From Cloacibacillus evryensis DSM 19522 (GTDB taxonomy: Bacteria > Synergistota > Synergistia > Synergistales > Synergistaceae): 64,000 nt of DNA. The notes under the pieces were generated by a model, which was not told the DNA's origin, did not search any database, and saw only the letters and a list, made by a program, of their open reading frames with translations. The stretch covers positions 2,285,283-2,349,282 of the forward strand of contig NZ_KK073872.1 in assembly GCF_000585335.1 (NCBI RefSeq). The letters run 5' to 3'. The position numbers and the translations under genes were made by a program. This document shows positions 1-7,891 of this stretch, one piece after another (the first letter of the stretch is position 1; each line of letters starts with the position of its first letter).

Positions 1-1046
1 GCCCCGCGATCCACCATCTGCAGCAGGTTCAGCTTCGTGGTCATGCTCGCGTATTGCAGGCTCATACTCTCAAAAATGATTCGATTGCCGTAGCCGCGTT
101 CCCGCGGGCTGAAAATTTTGCGTGTAAACTCGTTGCTCATTTGCAGGGCGACCGGCTCTATCACGCTTTCGTAATAGGCGTTCCATTCATCTTCGTTATA
201 CGTCGAATCAATGATTTTCTGATTCGTGTTGTAATAACTGTGGATGCGCGTAATCGCCCTGTCCCACTGCACCGCGTTTGGCACGTAATCGTGAGGCGTG
301 ATCTGGATGGCTTCCGCTTTGCTGTCAATGCCGATCGCGCCGACGCTGCCCTCCGACGAAAGATAGGTTTTTACAAAGTTCTCGGTCTCCTTCTTGATGT
401 CTTCGGGGCGAAGCACTGAGCTCCATTTCAGCAGCCACTTGTTTACGGCGGAATTTTTCACGGCATCAACGAGACTTTTATCTATCGTCGCCGCGACGTC
501 CATCACGTCGCGCAGCGCCTCGATGTTGCCCTCGCCAAAAATATCGTTGCCGTTGAAATCCTCCCTCAAGTGGACGATGTCGGAGTACGGGAACGTGCCC
601 ATCTTTCCGCTTTTCAGGCCGAAGCGCAGGTAGAGCGTCATGTTTGCGTCGTAGAGCGCCTCGACGGATAGCGCCTCGATGGGGTATATCTGATTCGCAT
701 ACCCCGCGCCATCGCGGATGATGAGCGCAAAAGCGTTGTTGTTTAGCGCGAGCTGCACGGCAAGTTTCTGTTGCAGCATCTGCCCGGTGATCAGCGGGTT
801 CGGTTCTTCGAGGATCAACTTCACGTAGCGATCCGGATTAACTTTCAGCCCTTCCGGCCCCTCGCGGATCTGCTTCGCGCCCAGCTTGCCGATCGATCGC
901 GCAAACGGACGGATGCAGCTCCGGATTATATCGGATTTGTACATCTGCCCATTCCAACCATAAAAGCCATTGCCGCGTTCAACGATCAGCTCGTGCTTTG
1001 TGGTCGTGGGACTACGCGTAACATAATTCATCAAACGTCGAAACAT
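1..1046 (-). CDS. Phage portal protein (HK97-like), C-terminus cut by window edge
   Basis: This leftward frame is open from an ATG at 1046 to the window edge, so about 348 residues are visible. The translation begins MFRRLMNYVTRSP and contains the portal-like stretches EPNPLITGQMLQQKLAVQLALNNNAFALI (split here as EPNPLITGQ and LALNNNAFALI), DIVHLREDF and AITRIHSYYNTNQKI. Portal proteins form the dodecameric vertex through which DNA enters the capsid. The gene directly follows the large terminase, the usual small terminase, large terminase, portal order. Protease and capsid genes should lie beyond the left edge. The family call rests on these motifs and the gene order; the exact start could be a few codons upstream. 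Confidence 0.85.
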   Translation of the reverse strand, partial: MFRRLMNYVTRSPTTTKHELIVERGNGFYGWNGQMYKSDIIRSCIRPFARSIGKLGAKQIREGPEGLKVNPDRYVKLILEEPNPLITGQMLQQKLAVQLALNNNAFALIIRDGAGYANQIYPIEALSVEALYDANMTLYLRFGLKSGKMGTFPYSDIVHLREDFNGNDIFGEGNIEALRDVMDVAATIDKSLVDAVKNSAVNKWLLKWSSVLRPEDIKKETENFVKTYLSSEGSVGAIGIDSKAEAIQITPHDYVPNAVQWDRAITRIHSYYNTNQKIIDSTYNEDEWNAYYESVIEPVALQMSNEFTRKIFSPRERGYGNRIIFESMSLQYASMTTKLNLLQMVDRG

Positions 1047-1065
1047 GTTCAAGGCCACCGCCTCC

Positions 1066-2730
1066 CTAAATCAGATTCATGTAGTCTTCGCGATGGCGCT
1101 CGAAAACCACATACGCATCCAGCAGCGAGGCCAGCCCGTCAATGCGGCGCCGGCTGCTTGTGCCCTTCACAGGCTGGATGTTGTTGTTTTTGTCAATATC
1201 GATCGAGGTGTTGGAGATACACCATTTCAAGATCGGGTTGTTGTTATAGTTTACGATCTTTTTTTCAAGATCCGCGCCGAGTGACTTCATCGGCGAGCTG
1301 AGCGTTTTTTTGCCCTGGATCACCGGCTCTGGCACTTCGGCGCCAAACTCCGCCCTCATATCTGCAACAAAGTATTCCGCGCTCCATGCGTCGTAGCCAA
1401 AATACGGCATGTAGATGTCGCATTCCTCGCGCAGTTCAATAAACCACTCCACAACATGCTTGTAGTGGACACGGTTCCCAGGCGTCGTGCGGAGTAACCC
1501 CTGTTCTTTCCACGCCCCGTAGGGGATTTGGTCCTCCTGCTCCCGTTTTTCGAGCAGATCTTCAGGGAGCCAATACATCTGCTTAACATAGATGTGCGGA
1601 TCTTCCGGCACCATAAAAAGCAACGTTCCGCAGGTCAGGTCGGTCGTGCTGGAAAGGTCGGCGCCGCCTATGCCATAGCGCGGTCGCAGCGCGGCCAAGT
1701 CGTAGATCTCGGTATTGTTCAGCTGTTCAAAGGTCAGCCATGCTTCGGAGGTCGTCTCCCGAATGTTAAAATCTTTCGTTACGAGGTTCTTGACCAGCAG
1801 TGGGTTCTTTCTTGCTTTGTCTACCTTCTGCGCCAGATTTGCAGTGCGCTTTATTGTGCCAAGTCCGGGATTTGCCTTTATCCAGCAGCGCTCATCCATC
1901 CACTCGGAACGCCTGTCCAACTCGTAGATGATCGGCAAAACACCTTCGTCATGGTAGCCTTTCGGGTCGTCGTAGCCATCGAGGATCAGCTTGCACTCTT
2001 CGTATTTGATATCAAAGATTCCCTCGCGCAGCGTCCCCGCGGTGGATACGATCACCGATAGCGGCTGCTCGCGGGCGCTCATGCCGTCGATCAAAACATC
2101 ATAGAGATTTTTGTCGGCGATCGCGTGCAGCTCGTCGATCAGTGCGCAATGAAGGTTGAGTCCGTCCAGGGAGTTCGACTCTGAACTTAGCGGCTTAAAT
2201 ACTCCATCGTTGAAATCACAATCGATCTCGCCGACCAGACAGCGGCAGCGGGCCGACAGCTGCGGCGATTTCTTCACCATCCGTTTAGCCTCGCCCCAGA
2301 TGATTTTCGCCTGTTCGCGCATGGTCGCGGCGCTGACTACTTCCGGCCCTTTTTCACCGTCGGCCAGCAGCATGTAAAGCGCTATTGCTGAACCAAGCGT
2401 TGACTTGCCGTTTTTACGAGCTACGATCAACACCATTTCACGGTACTTCCGCGTACCGTCGATTTTATGTACGAAGCCAAAAAGCGCGGAGATAAGCGCG
2501 CGCTGCCAAAGTTCGAGCTTAAAGGCTCCGCCTCCGGCCGCACCCTTCGAGTGCCGGCAATACCGCTCGATAAAATCCACGGCGTGCTGAGCTCGCCGTT
2601 CGTCGTATTCGTACTCGCTGTCCTTGTCTTTTAGGCAGTCAATTAGGTGTCTGTAGATTTGCTTGATCTTTTCACAAGCAACGATCTTGCCCGTCAAAAC
2701 TTGCGTGCCGTATTCGACTATCGGGGTCAT
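1066..2730 (-). CDS. terL: Phage terminase large subunit
   Basis: This 554-residue protein packages phage DNA: an N-terminal ATPase drives translocation and a C-terminal RNase H-like nuclease cuts the concatemer. A Walker A-type loop (VARKNGKSTLG) lies near residue 105 and a Walker B/DEAD-like segment (CALIDELHAIAD) near residue 195. An acidic nuclease segment (IGGADLSSTTDLT) lies around residue 350. The length is normal for the family. The start codon overlaps the end of the small subunit gene by 4 bases, suggesting coupled translation. The portal gene follows at once. Confidence 0.93.
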   Translation of the reverse strand: MTPIVEYGTQVLTGKIVACEKIKQIYRHLIDCLKDKDSEYEYDERRAQHAVDFIERYCRHSKGAAGGGAFKLELWQRALISALFGFVHKIDGTRKYREMVLIVARKNGKSTLGSAIALYMLLADGEKGPEVVSAATMREQAKIIWGEAKRMVKKSPQLSARCRCLVGEIDCDFNDGVFKPLSSESNSLDGLNLHCALIDELHAIADKNLYDVLIDGMSAREQPLSVIVSTAGTLREGIFDIKYEECKLILDGYDDPKGYHDEGVLPIIYELDRRSEWMDERCWIKANPGLGTIKRTANLAQKVDKARKNPLLVKNLVTKDFNIRETTSEAWLTFEQLNNTEIYDLAALRPRYGIGGADLSSTTDLTCGTLLFMVPEDPHIYVKQMYWLPEDLLEKREQEDQIPYGAWKEQGLLRTTPGNRVHYKHVVEWFIELREECDIYMPYFGYDAWSAEYFVADMRAEFGAEVPEPVIQGKKTLSSPMKSLGADLEKKIVNYNNNPILKWCISNTSIDIDKNNNIQPVKGTSSRRRIDGLASLLDAYVVFERHREDYMNLI

Positions 2731-3098
2731 TGCTCCCGCTCCTGGAGAAAGTTCTGAAAATCGTCGCCTCCCGGTTTTTCGTCCGGCTCCGCTTTCAGCG
2801 CATCGTTCAGCATCTTCATTACATTCTGGTAATTTTTATTCACGGCATTGTACTGTCTGGCGATCGGGCGTTCTCTTTCGTAGGGGTCCAGTTTTTCAGA
2901 TTGCGAGAACATCTCGACAAAGCCGTTTTCGTTCAAGTCGGCCTCCATGTCTTCAAGGGTGATCCGCATATACGCCGCGCGCTTGATCAACCCGTCCAGG
3001 ACGGCGCGGCGCTTCATCGGCAGAGCCTTGAATATTTTCAGCAACCGACGGATCTCTTTTGTAATCCGCTCATCTTTGGATATCTCCCGCGTACTCAT
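2727..3098 (-). CDS. Phage terminase small subunit (P27-like)
   Basis: This small protein of about 123 residues lies just upstream of the large terminase, where the DNA-recognition subunit is expected. The chosen start gives MSTREISKDERITKE and is preceded by AAGGAG. A longer frame upstream to 3176 exists, but it overlaps the HNH gene more. The N-terminal half is basic and helical (EIRRLLKIFKALPMKRRAV). The middle (YMRITLEDMEADLNENG) and the C-terminal part (YERERPIARQYNAVNKNYQNVMKML) resemble P27-family small terminases. The call leans on position as well as sequence. Confidence 0.8.
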   Translation of the reverse strand: MSTREISKDERITKEIRRLLKIFKALPMKRRAVLDGLIKRAAYMRITLEDMEADLNENGFVEMFSQSEKLDPYERERPIARQYNAVNKNYQNVMKMLNDALKAEPDEKPGGDDFQNFLQEREQ

Positions 3099-3486
3099 GC
3101 CATCGTCTCCTTTCAGGGTGGGGTCTATGCGCAACTCCCGCGTATTTTTCAAAACTACCCTTGTCCGGTCGCCCAAAAAAGTCAGTGTTTTCGTTCAGGG
3201 GGGGCACCACAGACACCAGCTGCCCCGAGGCGTCGAATCTCACGTCGTCGCGCGTCAGTTTTTGTGCAAAATGCTCTCTGTTGTGGCAATCAAGACAGAG
3301 GTACTCGAGATTCGCCCAATTGAGTGTGATCTCTGGATTGCCCTCGTTGCTGTCCGTGATGTGCGCCTTGTGGTGGACGATATAGCCAGGCTTGCCGCAG
3401 CGCTCACACAATCCATGCACCGATTTGATGTAGCCGTCCCGGCAGCGCTGCCACGCTGCCGAATCATAAAAATCACGCCGTGCCAT
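3070..3486 (-). CDS. HNH endonuclease
   Basis: The protein starts MARRDFYDSAAWQRCRDGYIKS and has the zinc-binding and HNH pattern CERCGKPGYIVHHKAHI, then NPEITLNWANLEYLC and CLDCHNREH. Two CxxC pairs hold zinc, and the His/Asn residues form the beta-beta-alpha-metal nuclease site. HNH proteins next to terminase genes are known to assist genome packaging in many tailed phages, which is the likely role here. The 3' end overlaps the small terminase start by about 29 bases. A longer start at 3519 is less likely, because MARRDFYDS is the typical family N-terminus. Confidence 0.9.
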   Translation of the reverse strand: MARRDFYDSAAWQRCRDGYIKSVHGLCERCGKPGYIVHHKAHITDSNEGNPEITLNWANLEYLCLDCHNREHFAQKLTRDDVRFDASGQLVSVVPPLNENTDFFGRPDKGSFEKYAGVAHRPHPERRRWHEYAGDIQR

Positions 3487-3604
3487 ACTATCACCACTCC
3501 CAACAACAAACGTCCGCAAGGTTTCCCCTGCGGACGCGCGAACTTGATGCTGATATCTTATCCCTAGTTTTCGATAAAATCTATGCCATTATTTCAGACG
3601 TTTT

Positions 3605-4120
3605 TTAGGACATAATTTCGGACACTTTCTCGGACAACTCTCCACGCCGATATATTTCCCACGATATTTCTCTCAACGCCTTCTTGCGTTTGCGGTAGAA
3701 TTGCTTCTCTGTAATATGGTGTTTATATGCAAACACCTCAACAGATGGATACTGAAAACTGCGGCCTATATAATTCATATCTCGAATCAGCCGTGCCGTG
3801 CTTGGCATCTCCGCTTCGAAAAGCATGAACACTTTTTGCATAGCCTCAAGTCCGCCGGCAACCGTAATCACGCTCTTTATATTTTCTGCGGCCTCAACAA
3901 TAATCTGCTGCTGCGGCGTGCCCTTGCCGCCATCAACCGGACCGACGTCTTCCGCCGGCGCATACCTCGCCAATGCCATTGCCGCCAGCTCTTCTGTGTC
4001 CGAGAACTCCTCATCTCCAAAAAAGCAAGCCAGCCCCGTAGGACAATAATCAGCAAACAAACAAAGGACGTCCTCTATTTGCGATACTTTTTTAGGGACT
4101 ATGCTTACTTTCTTAGGCAA
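3605..4120 (-). CDS. Phage late-gene regulator-like protein (ArpU/sigma-like)
   Basis: This 171-residue protein is read from a TTG at 4120, preceded by AGGAG. The N-terminus carries a short repeat (PKKVSIVPKKVSQ). The C-terminal 60 residues (SVEVFAYKHHITEKQFYRKRKKALREISWEIY) look like a helix-turn-helix of the kind seen in small phage transcription factors that sit before the HNH and terminase genes. I infer that it controls late transcription. No name can be given with confidence, and the alternative is an uncharacterised packaging-linked protein. Confidence 0.55.
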   Translation of the reverse strand: MPKKVSIVPKKVSQIEDVLCLFADYCPTGLACFFGDEEFSDTEELAAMALARYAPAEDVGPVDGGKGTPQQQIIVEAAENIKSVITVAGGLEAMQKVFMLFEAEMPSTARLIRDMNYIGRSFQYPSVEVFAYKHHITEKQFYRKRKKALREISWEIYRRGELSEKVSEIMS

Positions 4121-4194
4121 TGTTATTCAGCTCCTATCTTGTTGTTCCTTAGGCCGTTTTCTATTTCTTGCTCTTATCGCTCGGCTTGTTTCTT

Positions 4195-4398
4195 CTAAAC
4201 TTTCCAACGTTTGCCGCCGCACTTAATAAAATCGTCGGTCGGTGCATATTCGTGGATAACCATTACCGAAGGCACATCTCCGTCAGCGTAGTCATAGCAA
4301 ATATGATCGCCTTCACCAATGGGGACAACATTGTCTCAGTTAAAACAGTCATGAATTGGCATATTATCCTTATGCCTATTTGCTTTTCTTGTTTTCAT
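4195..4398 (-). pseudogene. Small phage zinc-binding protein with in-frame TGA at a cysteine position
   Basis: Read leftwards from ATG 4398 to TAG 4195, this frame has 67 codons and one internal TGA at 4336-4338. The translation is MKTRKANRHKDNMPIHDCFN, stop, then DNVVPIGEGDHICYDYADGD and on to PTDDFIKCGGKRWKV. The part after the TGA keeps perfect frame and family-like sequence. The TGA sits where the second Cys of a CxxC pair is expected (C-F-N-stop). The ATG overlaps the stop of the upstream gene as ATGA, so translation is probably coupled. It is either a point-mutated gene or a recoded TGA. By eye I found no convincing selenocysteine hairpin after the TGA. Confidence 0.6.
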
Positions 4399-4841
4399 TT
4401 CGATTCCTCCTCCGGCAGGTCGATAGGCCGCCAATACGTTACGCTATACCCCGTCCCGTCCGGCGCAACGAAGACTTTTACCCCTGCGTCATAATTCAGC
4501 ACCATAAACCGAGGGACAAGCCCGCCGTAAAGCATAATACGGGCAACTACCAGTTCCCCATCGGCGGGCTCTTCAGCTTCATATTTCCGCCAACGATAAA
4601 TTTCGCGGAGCGCGGTGAGCCTATCCTTTAGTGCGTTGATATCATCGATCTGAGCATTAATTTTTTTGCTATCGCATTCCCCAATTATTTGCGCCATATC
4701 TTTTAGTTGGCGTATTTCCTCGTCCTGCCGCACCACCGCGCGCGCAAGCAGCAACAGCGCAGGGTACTCCTTTTCTATGCGAGAAAATTTCTCCGCCGTA
4801 CGGATCGTTACTCTAGCCACTGTTACTATGTTGTCGTTCAT
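4395..4841 (-). CDS. Phage protein with DUF551-like C-terminus
   Basis: This 148-residue protein has a helical N-terminal half (residues about 12-85, rich in charged residues and probably coiled) and a C-terminal part, ADGELVVARIMLYGG through VAPDGTGYSVTYWRPID. The C-terminal part resembles the DUF551 module common in phage early genes, whose function is unknown. It is coupled on both sides by ATGA overlaps: upstream to a 56-residue zinc ribbon, downstream to the TGA-containing mini-gene. The three genes are clearly one translational unit. Confidence 0.6.
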   Translation of the reverse strand: MNDNIVTVARVTIRTAEKFSRIEKEYPALLLLARAVVRQDEEIRQLKDMAQIIGECDSKKINAQIDDINALKDRLTALREIYRWRKYEAEEPADGELVVARIMLYGGLVPRFMVLNYDAGVKVFVAPDGTGYSVTYWRPIDLPEEESK

Positions 4842-5008
4842 CGTTTCTGTCTCCTTTCATATCTCGCGTTCCAAATTTTTATAGCGTGGGCTCTGTCGTG
4901 GCGCTTCGTGGAGCGGCCGCACTTCGAGCAATATATCTGTGTGCCTCCGATCGTTTCAATTACGGAGATCAATTCATTGCCGCATTGGCAGTTATTTATT
5001 TCTTCCAT
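4838..5008 (-). CDS. Small zinc-ribbon protein
   Basis: This 56-residue protein reads MEEINNCQCGNELISVIETI then GGTQIYCSKCGRSTKRHDRA and ends ARYERRQKR. Two Cys pairs (CxC and CxxC) about 20 residues apart make a classical zinc ribbon, similar in layout to Lar-type phage proteins, although no specific role can be assigned. Its stop overlaps the next start (ATGA), and its start overlaps the 3' end of the upstream gene by 17 bases. It is too short for most gene callers, but the frame, the motif and the coupling support it. Confidence 0.65.
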   Translation of the reverse strand: MEEINNCQCGNELISVIETIGGTQIYCSKCGRSTKRHDRAHAIKIWNARYERRQKR

Positions 5009-5282
5009 GAGTTAACCCGCAATGTCCTTCACGATTTTTTTCATCATCCCATTGCCACATCGCACAGCATCCAGCCTGACAAGTAGGATCGTGAGAGACG
5101 ACTCTATCGCCATTTTTATCTGTTTCTAATTGAATTAATGAAAATATTCCCTGTTTAAAGTTTAAGTCTTCATCCCGTATCGAATCTTTTATTCGTATAT
5201 TTTTTGTATCACACATTTTTGCGATTGTTATGGCCGCTAAAAATATTGGACATATTTTTTCAAAAGCATCATCGCTATTCAT
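4992..5282 (-). CDS. Hypothetical phage protein with Cys-rich C-terminus
   Basis: This 96-residue protein is unrecognised. The N-terminal third is hydrophobic-helical (DAFEKICPIFLAAITIAKMC) and the middle is polar. The C-terminus (DPTCQAGCCAMWQWDDEKNREGHC, residues about 65-90) holds four closely spaced cysteines that could bind metal. It sits between the repeat-rich region 5311-5493 and the zinc-ribbon gene, in the same leftward run. It lies downstream of the primase-helicase, but the long gap suggests it may have its own promoter. Confidence 0.5.
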   Translation of the reverse strand: MNSDDAFEKICPIFLAAITIAKMCDTKNIRIKDSIRDEDLNFKQGIFSLIQLETDKNGDRVVSHDPTCQAGCCAMWQWDDEKNREGHCGLTHGRNK

Positions 5283-5310
5283 TTTGTTAGTCTCCTTTTT
5301 TTTGAACTCT

Positions 5311-5493
5311 CAAACCGTCGCCCTTTTGCGTCGCACCGTCGCTACTCTAAAGAGTAGCGCGACGGTAGCGACGCTTGTTAAAAATGGGTCAATCGTCGTT
5401 TTTACCGTCGTGACCGTCGTTATTTTTTTGCGACGCTATCAAAAAGTTGTTGGTATCACAGTATATTTTAATGTTTATTGTTATTGCGACGGT
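5311..5493. repeat. Cluster of six ACCGTCG heptamers with a 14-bp hairpin
   Basis: In 183 bases there are four direct copies of ACCGTCG (5314, 5335, 5404, 5413) and two inverted copies (5360-5366, 5487-5493). Several are extended by GCGTCGC or GCGACGC. Two central copies form a hairpin at 5335-5366 with arms ACCGTCGCTACTCT and AGAGTAGC-GC-GACGGT. The region lies right behind the phage primase-helicase gene and holds no gene. Iteron-like clusters at such places often serve as phage origins or regulator sites. The function here is inferred. Confidence 0.5.
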
Positions 5494-7484
5494 TGCGACG
5501 CAATATTTTGTAACTTCTTTTTAATATATACCTTTTCAAGTTCATAATCCTCTGACATTTGGAATATATCGTTTGTTTTTATTAAGTCCCCCTTTTCTGT
5601 CAAATCTTTTATTGCTTTGTTAAAATCTTGCCTTTGAGATTTTCCTTTGTGGTTTTTATAGAAGGTTTTCCGCCACTCTTCTAATTGGACGCCTGCAAAT
5701 TCGCCATGCTCATCTAGAAGTCCAACTTTTTCGGCCGCCTCGCGATATGCCTGTAAGGCTCGTTGGGAGTTTTTTGACAATGCTTTTATCTCTTTTTCGC
5801 CCCCGTGTTCGTCCGGCTCGAGCACGATTGTTGATACCGGCTCGCCGTCCTCGTCGAACCAGCCTGGCAGGTGGGCTGGGATGCGCTCCAAATATACTGA
5901 GTCCGCAAGCTCGCTGTCCTTTTGCTTCACCTGTTCCAGCTTGATGTTGTCGCCGGAGCTCGTCACGAGTATCTGATTGTCCAGCGCGCCGCGCCATGCC
6001 GAGCTTCCGCGCGCCCGGCCTTTCGCCTCCTGGTTGACGCCGGTATGATGTACGAGGATCACCGTGCAATCGAAGGTCTGCGATAGCTTGCTGCAGGCGT
6101 CAAGCATCGTCTTCGTGTCCGTCGCCTTGTTTTCGTCGCCGATTAAAAAGCGGTGCAGGGTGTCCACGACTATCACCGCGACATTCTCCGCCTCGAGCGC
6201 GCGGATCTCGGATATCGTCTTCGCAAGCCCCTCCGGGGTGTTGAGGTCGCAGGCGCCGCCGGAGACCCAAGCGTTGAGATGCTCGACTTTGTGATACTGT
6301 TTCCAGCCGGCGATACGGGCCTTGAGCCCATAATGACCTTCTCCCGCCAGATAGATCACGCCGCCCGGCCGCACCCGCAGCCCCGCCCACGTTTCCACGC
6401 CCGCCGCCATGCGCAGCACCCAATCGAGCACGACGAAGGTTTTGCCCGTCCCGGAGTCTCCGTAGACCATCGCCAGCCCGCCCGCCTGTATCCACTTTTT
6501 TATCAGCCAGCGGATGGGCGCGGGTTTGGCGCAGAAGTCGTCCGCCTGCGTCAGCCACGCGCTCTTTCCCGTGAGCAGCGCCTTGAGGTCGCCGCCGGCG
6601 GTCACGTAATCGTTCACGTCGCCGATCTCCGGCGGCAGTATCACGCGCGCGCCGATAATCGTTGCCGCTTCGTTTGCCGCGGCTTGCCCCGTTCCGCTTT
6701 CGTCGTTGTCGCCGACGATGACGATCTCCTGCACGGGGCCGAGCTTTTCGCGCAGCCATTTGGCAACGGGCGGCAGGTTGCCGGCGTTTAGCGCGATGAT
6801 CACGGTATTGCCGGTGGCCTCATGGATGGAGGCGGCGGTGGCGTAACCTTCGGCGATGTAGAGCGGTCCTTCCTGCGGCGGCAGGGGGCCGAGGGGATAA
6901 TATCCGCCCTTGACCTCGCCGCCGCCGTGGAATTGTTTCTGGCCGTCCGCGGCGATGTACTGCGCAGAGGCAATCCGTCCGTCCAGAATTATCGGGATCA
7001 TGAGACGTCCGTCGCCTGTCTGGTAGATGCCGTATACGCCGACCTGTTTGCGCTGCAAATATGGATGCTCCGGCGCGGCCGACATGACAGTCTTCAAGAT
7101 GTTCATTACGGCGCTTGCTATCTGCTCGCGGTATTTCCGCCGTTCTTCGTCGCGGATGGCCGCGGCTTCCGCCATCCGTCTTTCACACACCGCTATCTCT
7201 TCCGCCGTGAGTTCTCGGCCTACGTCGGCAAGCCATTTGCTTTCGACGCTGCCGCGCCAGCTGCCGAACATGCCTGCGGGTATGTTGTCGCCGAAGCCGA
7301 TATACCAGCCGGCCTTTTCGGTGTTTTTGTCGCCTTCGACCGCGAAACGGTGTATTTTGCCGTCGAGGATGATTCTGACAGTTCGTTTGGGCGCAATCGG
7401 AGAGTTTGTGATAGCGTCTTGCAGTTGTATTTCGGGGGCTTCCGGCTTTATCTCGCGGTCCCACCCGGTGGGTAGTGTCGCCAT
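5481..7484 (-). CDS. Phage primase-helicase: Toprim domain fused to RecA/RepA-like ATPase
   Basis: This 667-residue protein combines two replication modules. Residues about 200-310 form a Toprim domain, with the conserved acidic segment YIAEGYATAASIHEATG and the DxD-type motif IVGDNDESG. Residues about 325-550 form a RecA/RepA-like helicase core with Walker A GDSGTGKT, Walker B VIVVDTLHR and the motif VILVHHTG. The N-terminal 190 residues lack an obvious CHC2 zinc finger, so priming relies on a variant module or on a partner. The C-terminal tail is lysine-rich. It follows the VRR-NUC nuclease in the same direction and overlaps it by 37 bases. It probably primes and unwinds phage DNA. Confidence 0.88.
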   Translation of the reverse strand: MATLPTGWDREIKPEAPEIQLQDAITNSPIAPKRTVRIILDGKIHRFAVEGDKNTEKAGWYIGFGDNIPAGMFGSWRGSVESKWLADVGRELTAEEIAVCERRMAEAAAIRDEERRKYREQIASAVMNILKTVMSAAPEHPYLQRKQVGVYGIYQTGDGRLMIPIILDGRIASAQYIAADGQKQFHGGGEVKGGYYPLGPLPPQEGPLYIAEGYATAASIHEATGNTVIIALNAGNLPPVAKWLREKLGPVQEIVIVGDNDESGTGQAAANEAATIIGARVILPPEIGDVNDYVTAGGDLKALLTGKSAWLTQADDFCAKPAPIRWLIKKWIQAGGLAMVYGDSGTGKTFVVLDWVLRMAAGVETWAGLRVRPGGVIYLAGEGHYGLKARIAGWKQYHKVEHLNAWVSGGACDLNTPEGLAKTISEIRALEAENVAVIVVDTLHRFLIGDENKATDTKTMLDACSKLSQTFDCTVILVHHTGVNQEAKGRARGSSAWRGALDNQILVTSSGDNIKLEQVKQKDSELADSVYLERIPAHLPGWFDEDGEPVSTIVLEPDEHGGEKEIKALSKNSQRALQAYREAAEKVGLLDEHGEFAGVQLEEWRKTFYKNHKGKSQRQDFNKAIKDLTEKGDLIKTNDIFQMSEDYELEKVYIKKKLQNIASQPSQ

Positions 7485-7891
7485 CGTTTTATCTCCTCCC
7501 GCCGCGCGGTAGCGGCCTGTAATGCTTCGTCTTTGCCTTTGCAGACGACGGCCTTATAGCCGTTTGCCGTTAAATACTCTATCCAGTCTTTTTGTTCGTC
7601 TGACACTTTGCCGCCCTTTTGGCGCTTCATCTCGATCCAGAATCCCCATTCGGGGACGAAGAGGTCGGGCACCCCCTTGCATACGCCTTCGGCCTTAAGC
7701 CGCGCCGCCGTCTTGATGTCGCGCCAGCCGCCGTTGGGTATGGCGATGATACGCACGCCGGGGAAAGTTTTCCGAAAGGCGGAGATGAAGGCACACTGTT
7801 CCTCATGCTCCGAGGGCAGGCCAGTGGCGCTTAAGCACCCTGTAATATCGTCCGTCTTTTTTAATTGTGATACTGTCCGGTGCCTTTGCAC
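7448..7891 (-). CDS. VRR-NUC domain nuclease
   Basis: The protein of up to 147 residues carries the VRR-NUC (PD-(D/E)XK-type) signature: SEHEEQCAFISAFRK, IPNGG, LKAEGVCKGVPDLFVP with the catalytic Asp, and FWIEMKRQKGG with the E-x-K pair. These nucleases cleave branched DNA and are often part of phage replication or recombination modules. The ATG at 7891 overlaps the helicase gene by 89 bases. A non-ATG start nearer the conserved SEHEEQ segment, about 60-75 bases downstream, is possible, so the true N-terminus is uncertain. Confidence 0.85.
   Translation of the reverse strand: MQRHRTVSQLKKTDDITGCLSATGLPSEHEEQCAFISAFRKTFPGVRIIAIPNGGWRDIKTAARLKAEGVCKGVPDLFVPEWGFWIEMKRQKGGKVSDEQKDWIEYLTANGYKAVVCKGKDEALQAATARREEIKRWRHYPPGGTAR

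Noticed and set aside
4270-4335. A selenocysteine insertion hairpin after the TGA at 4336-4338
   Set aside because: Only short possible stems (GACAA/TTGTC, CAATG/CATTG) are visible and none has a clear SECIS loop, so recoding is not claimed.
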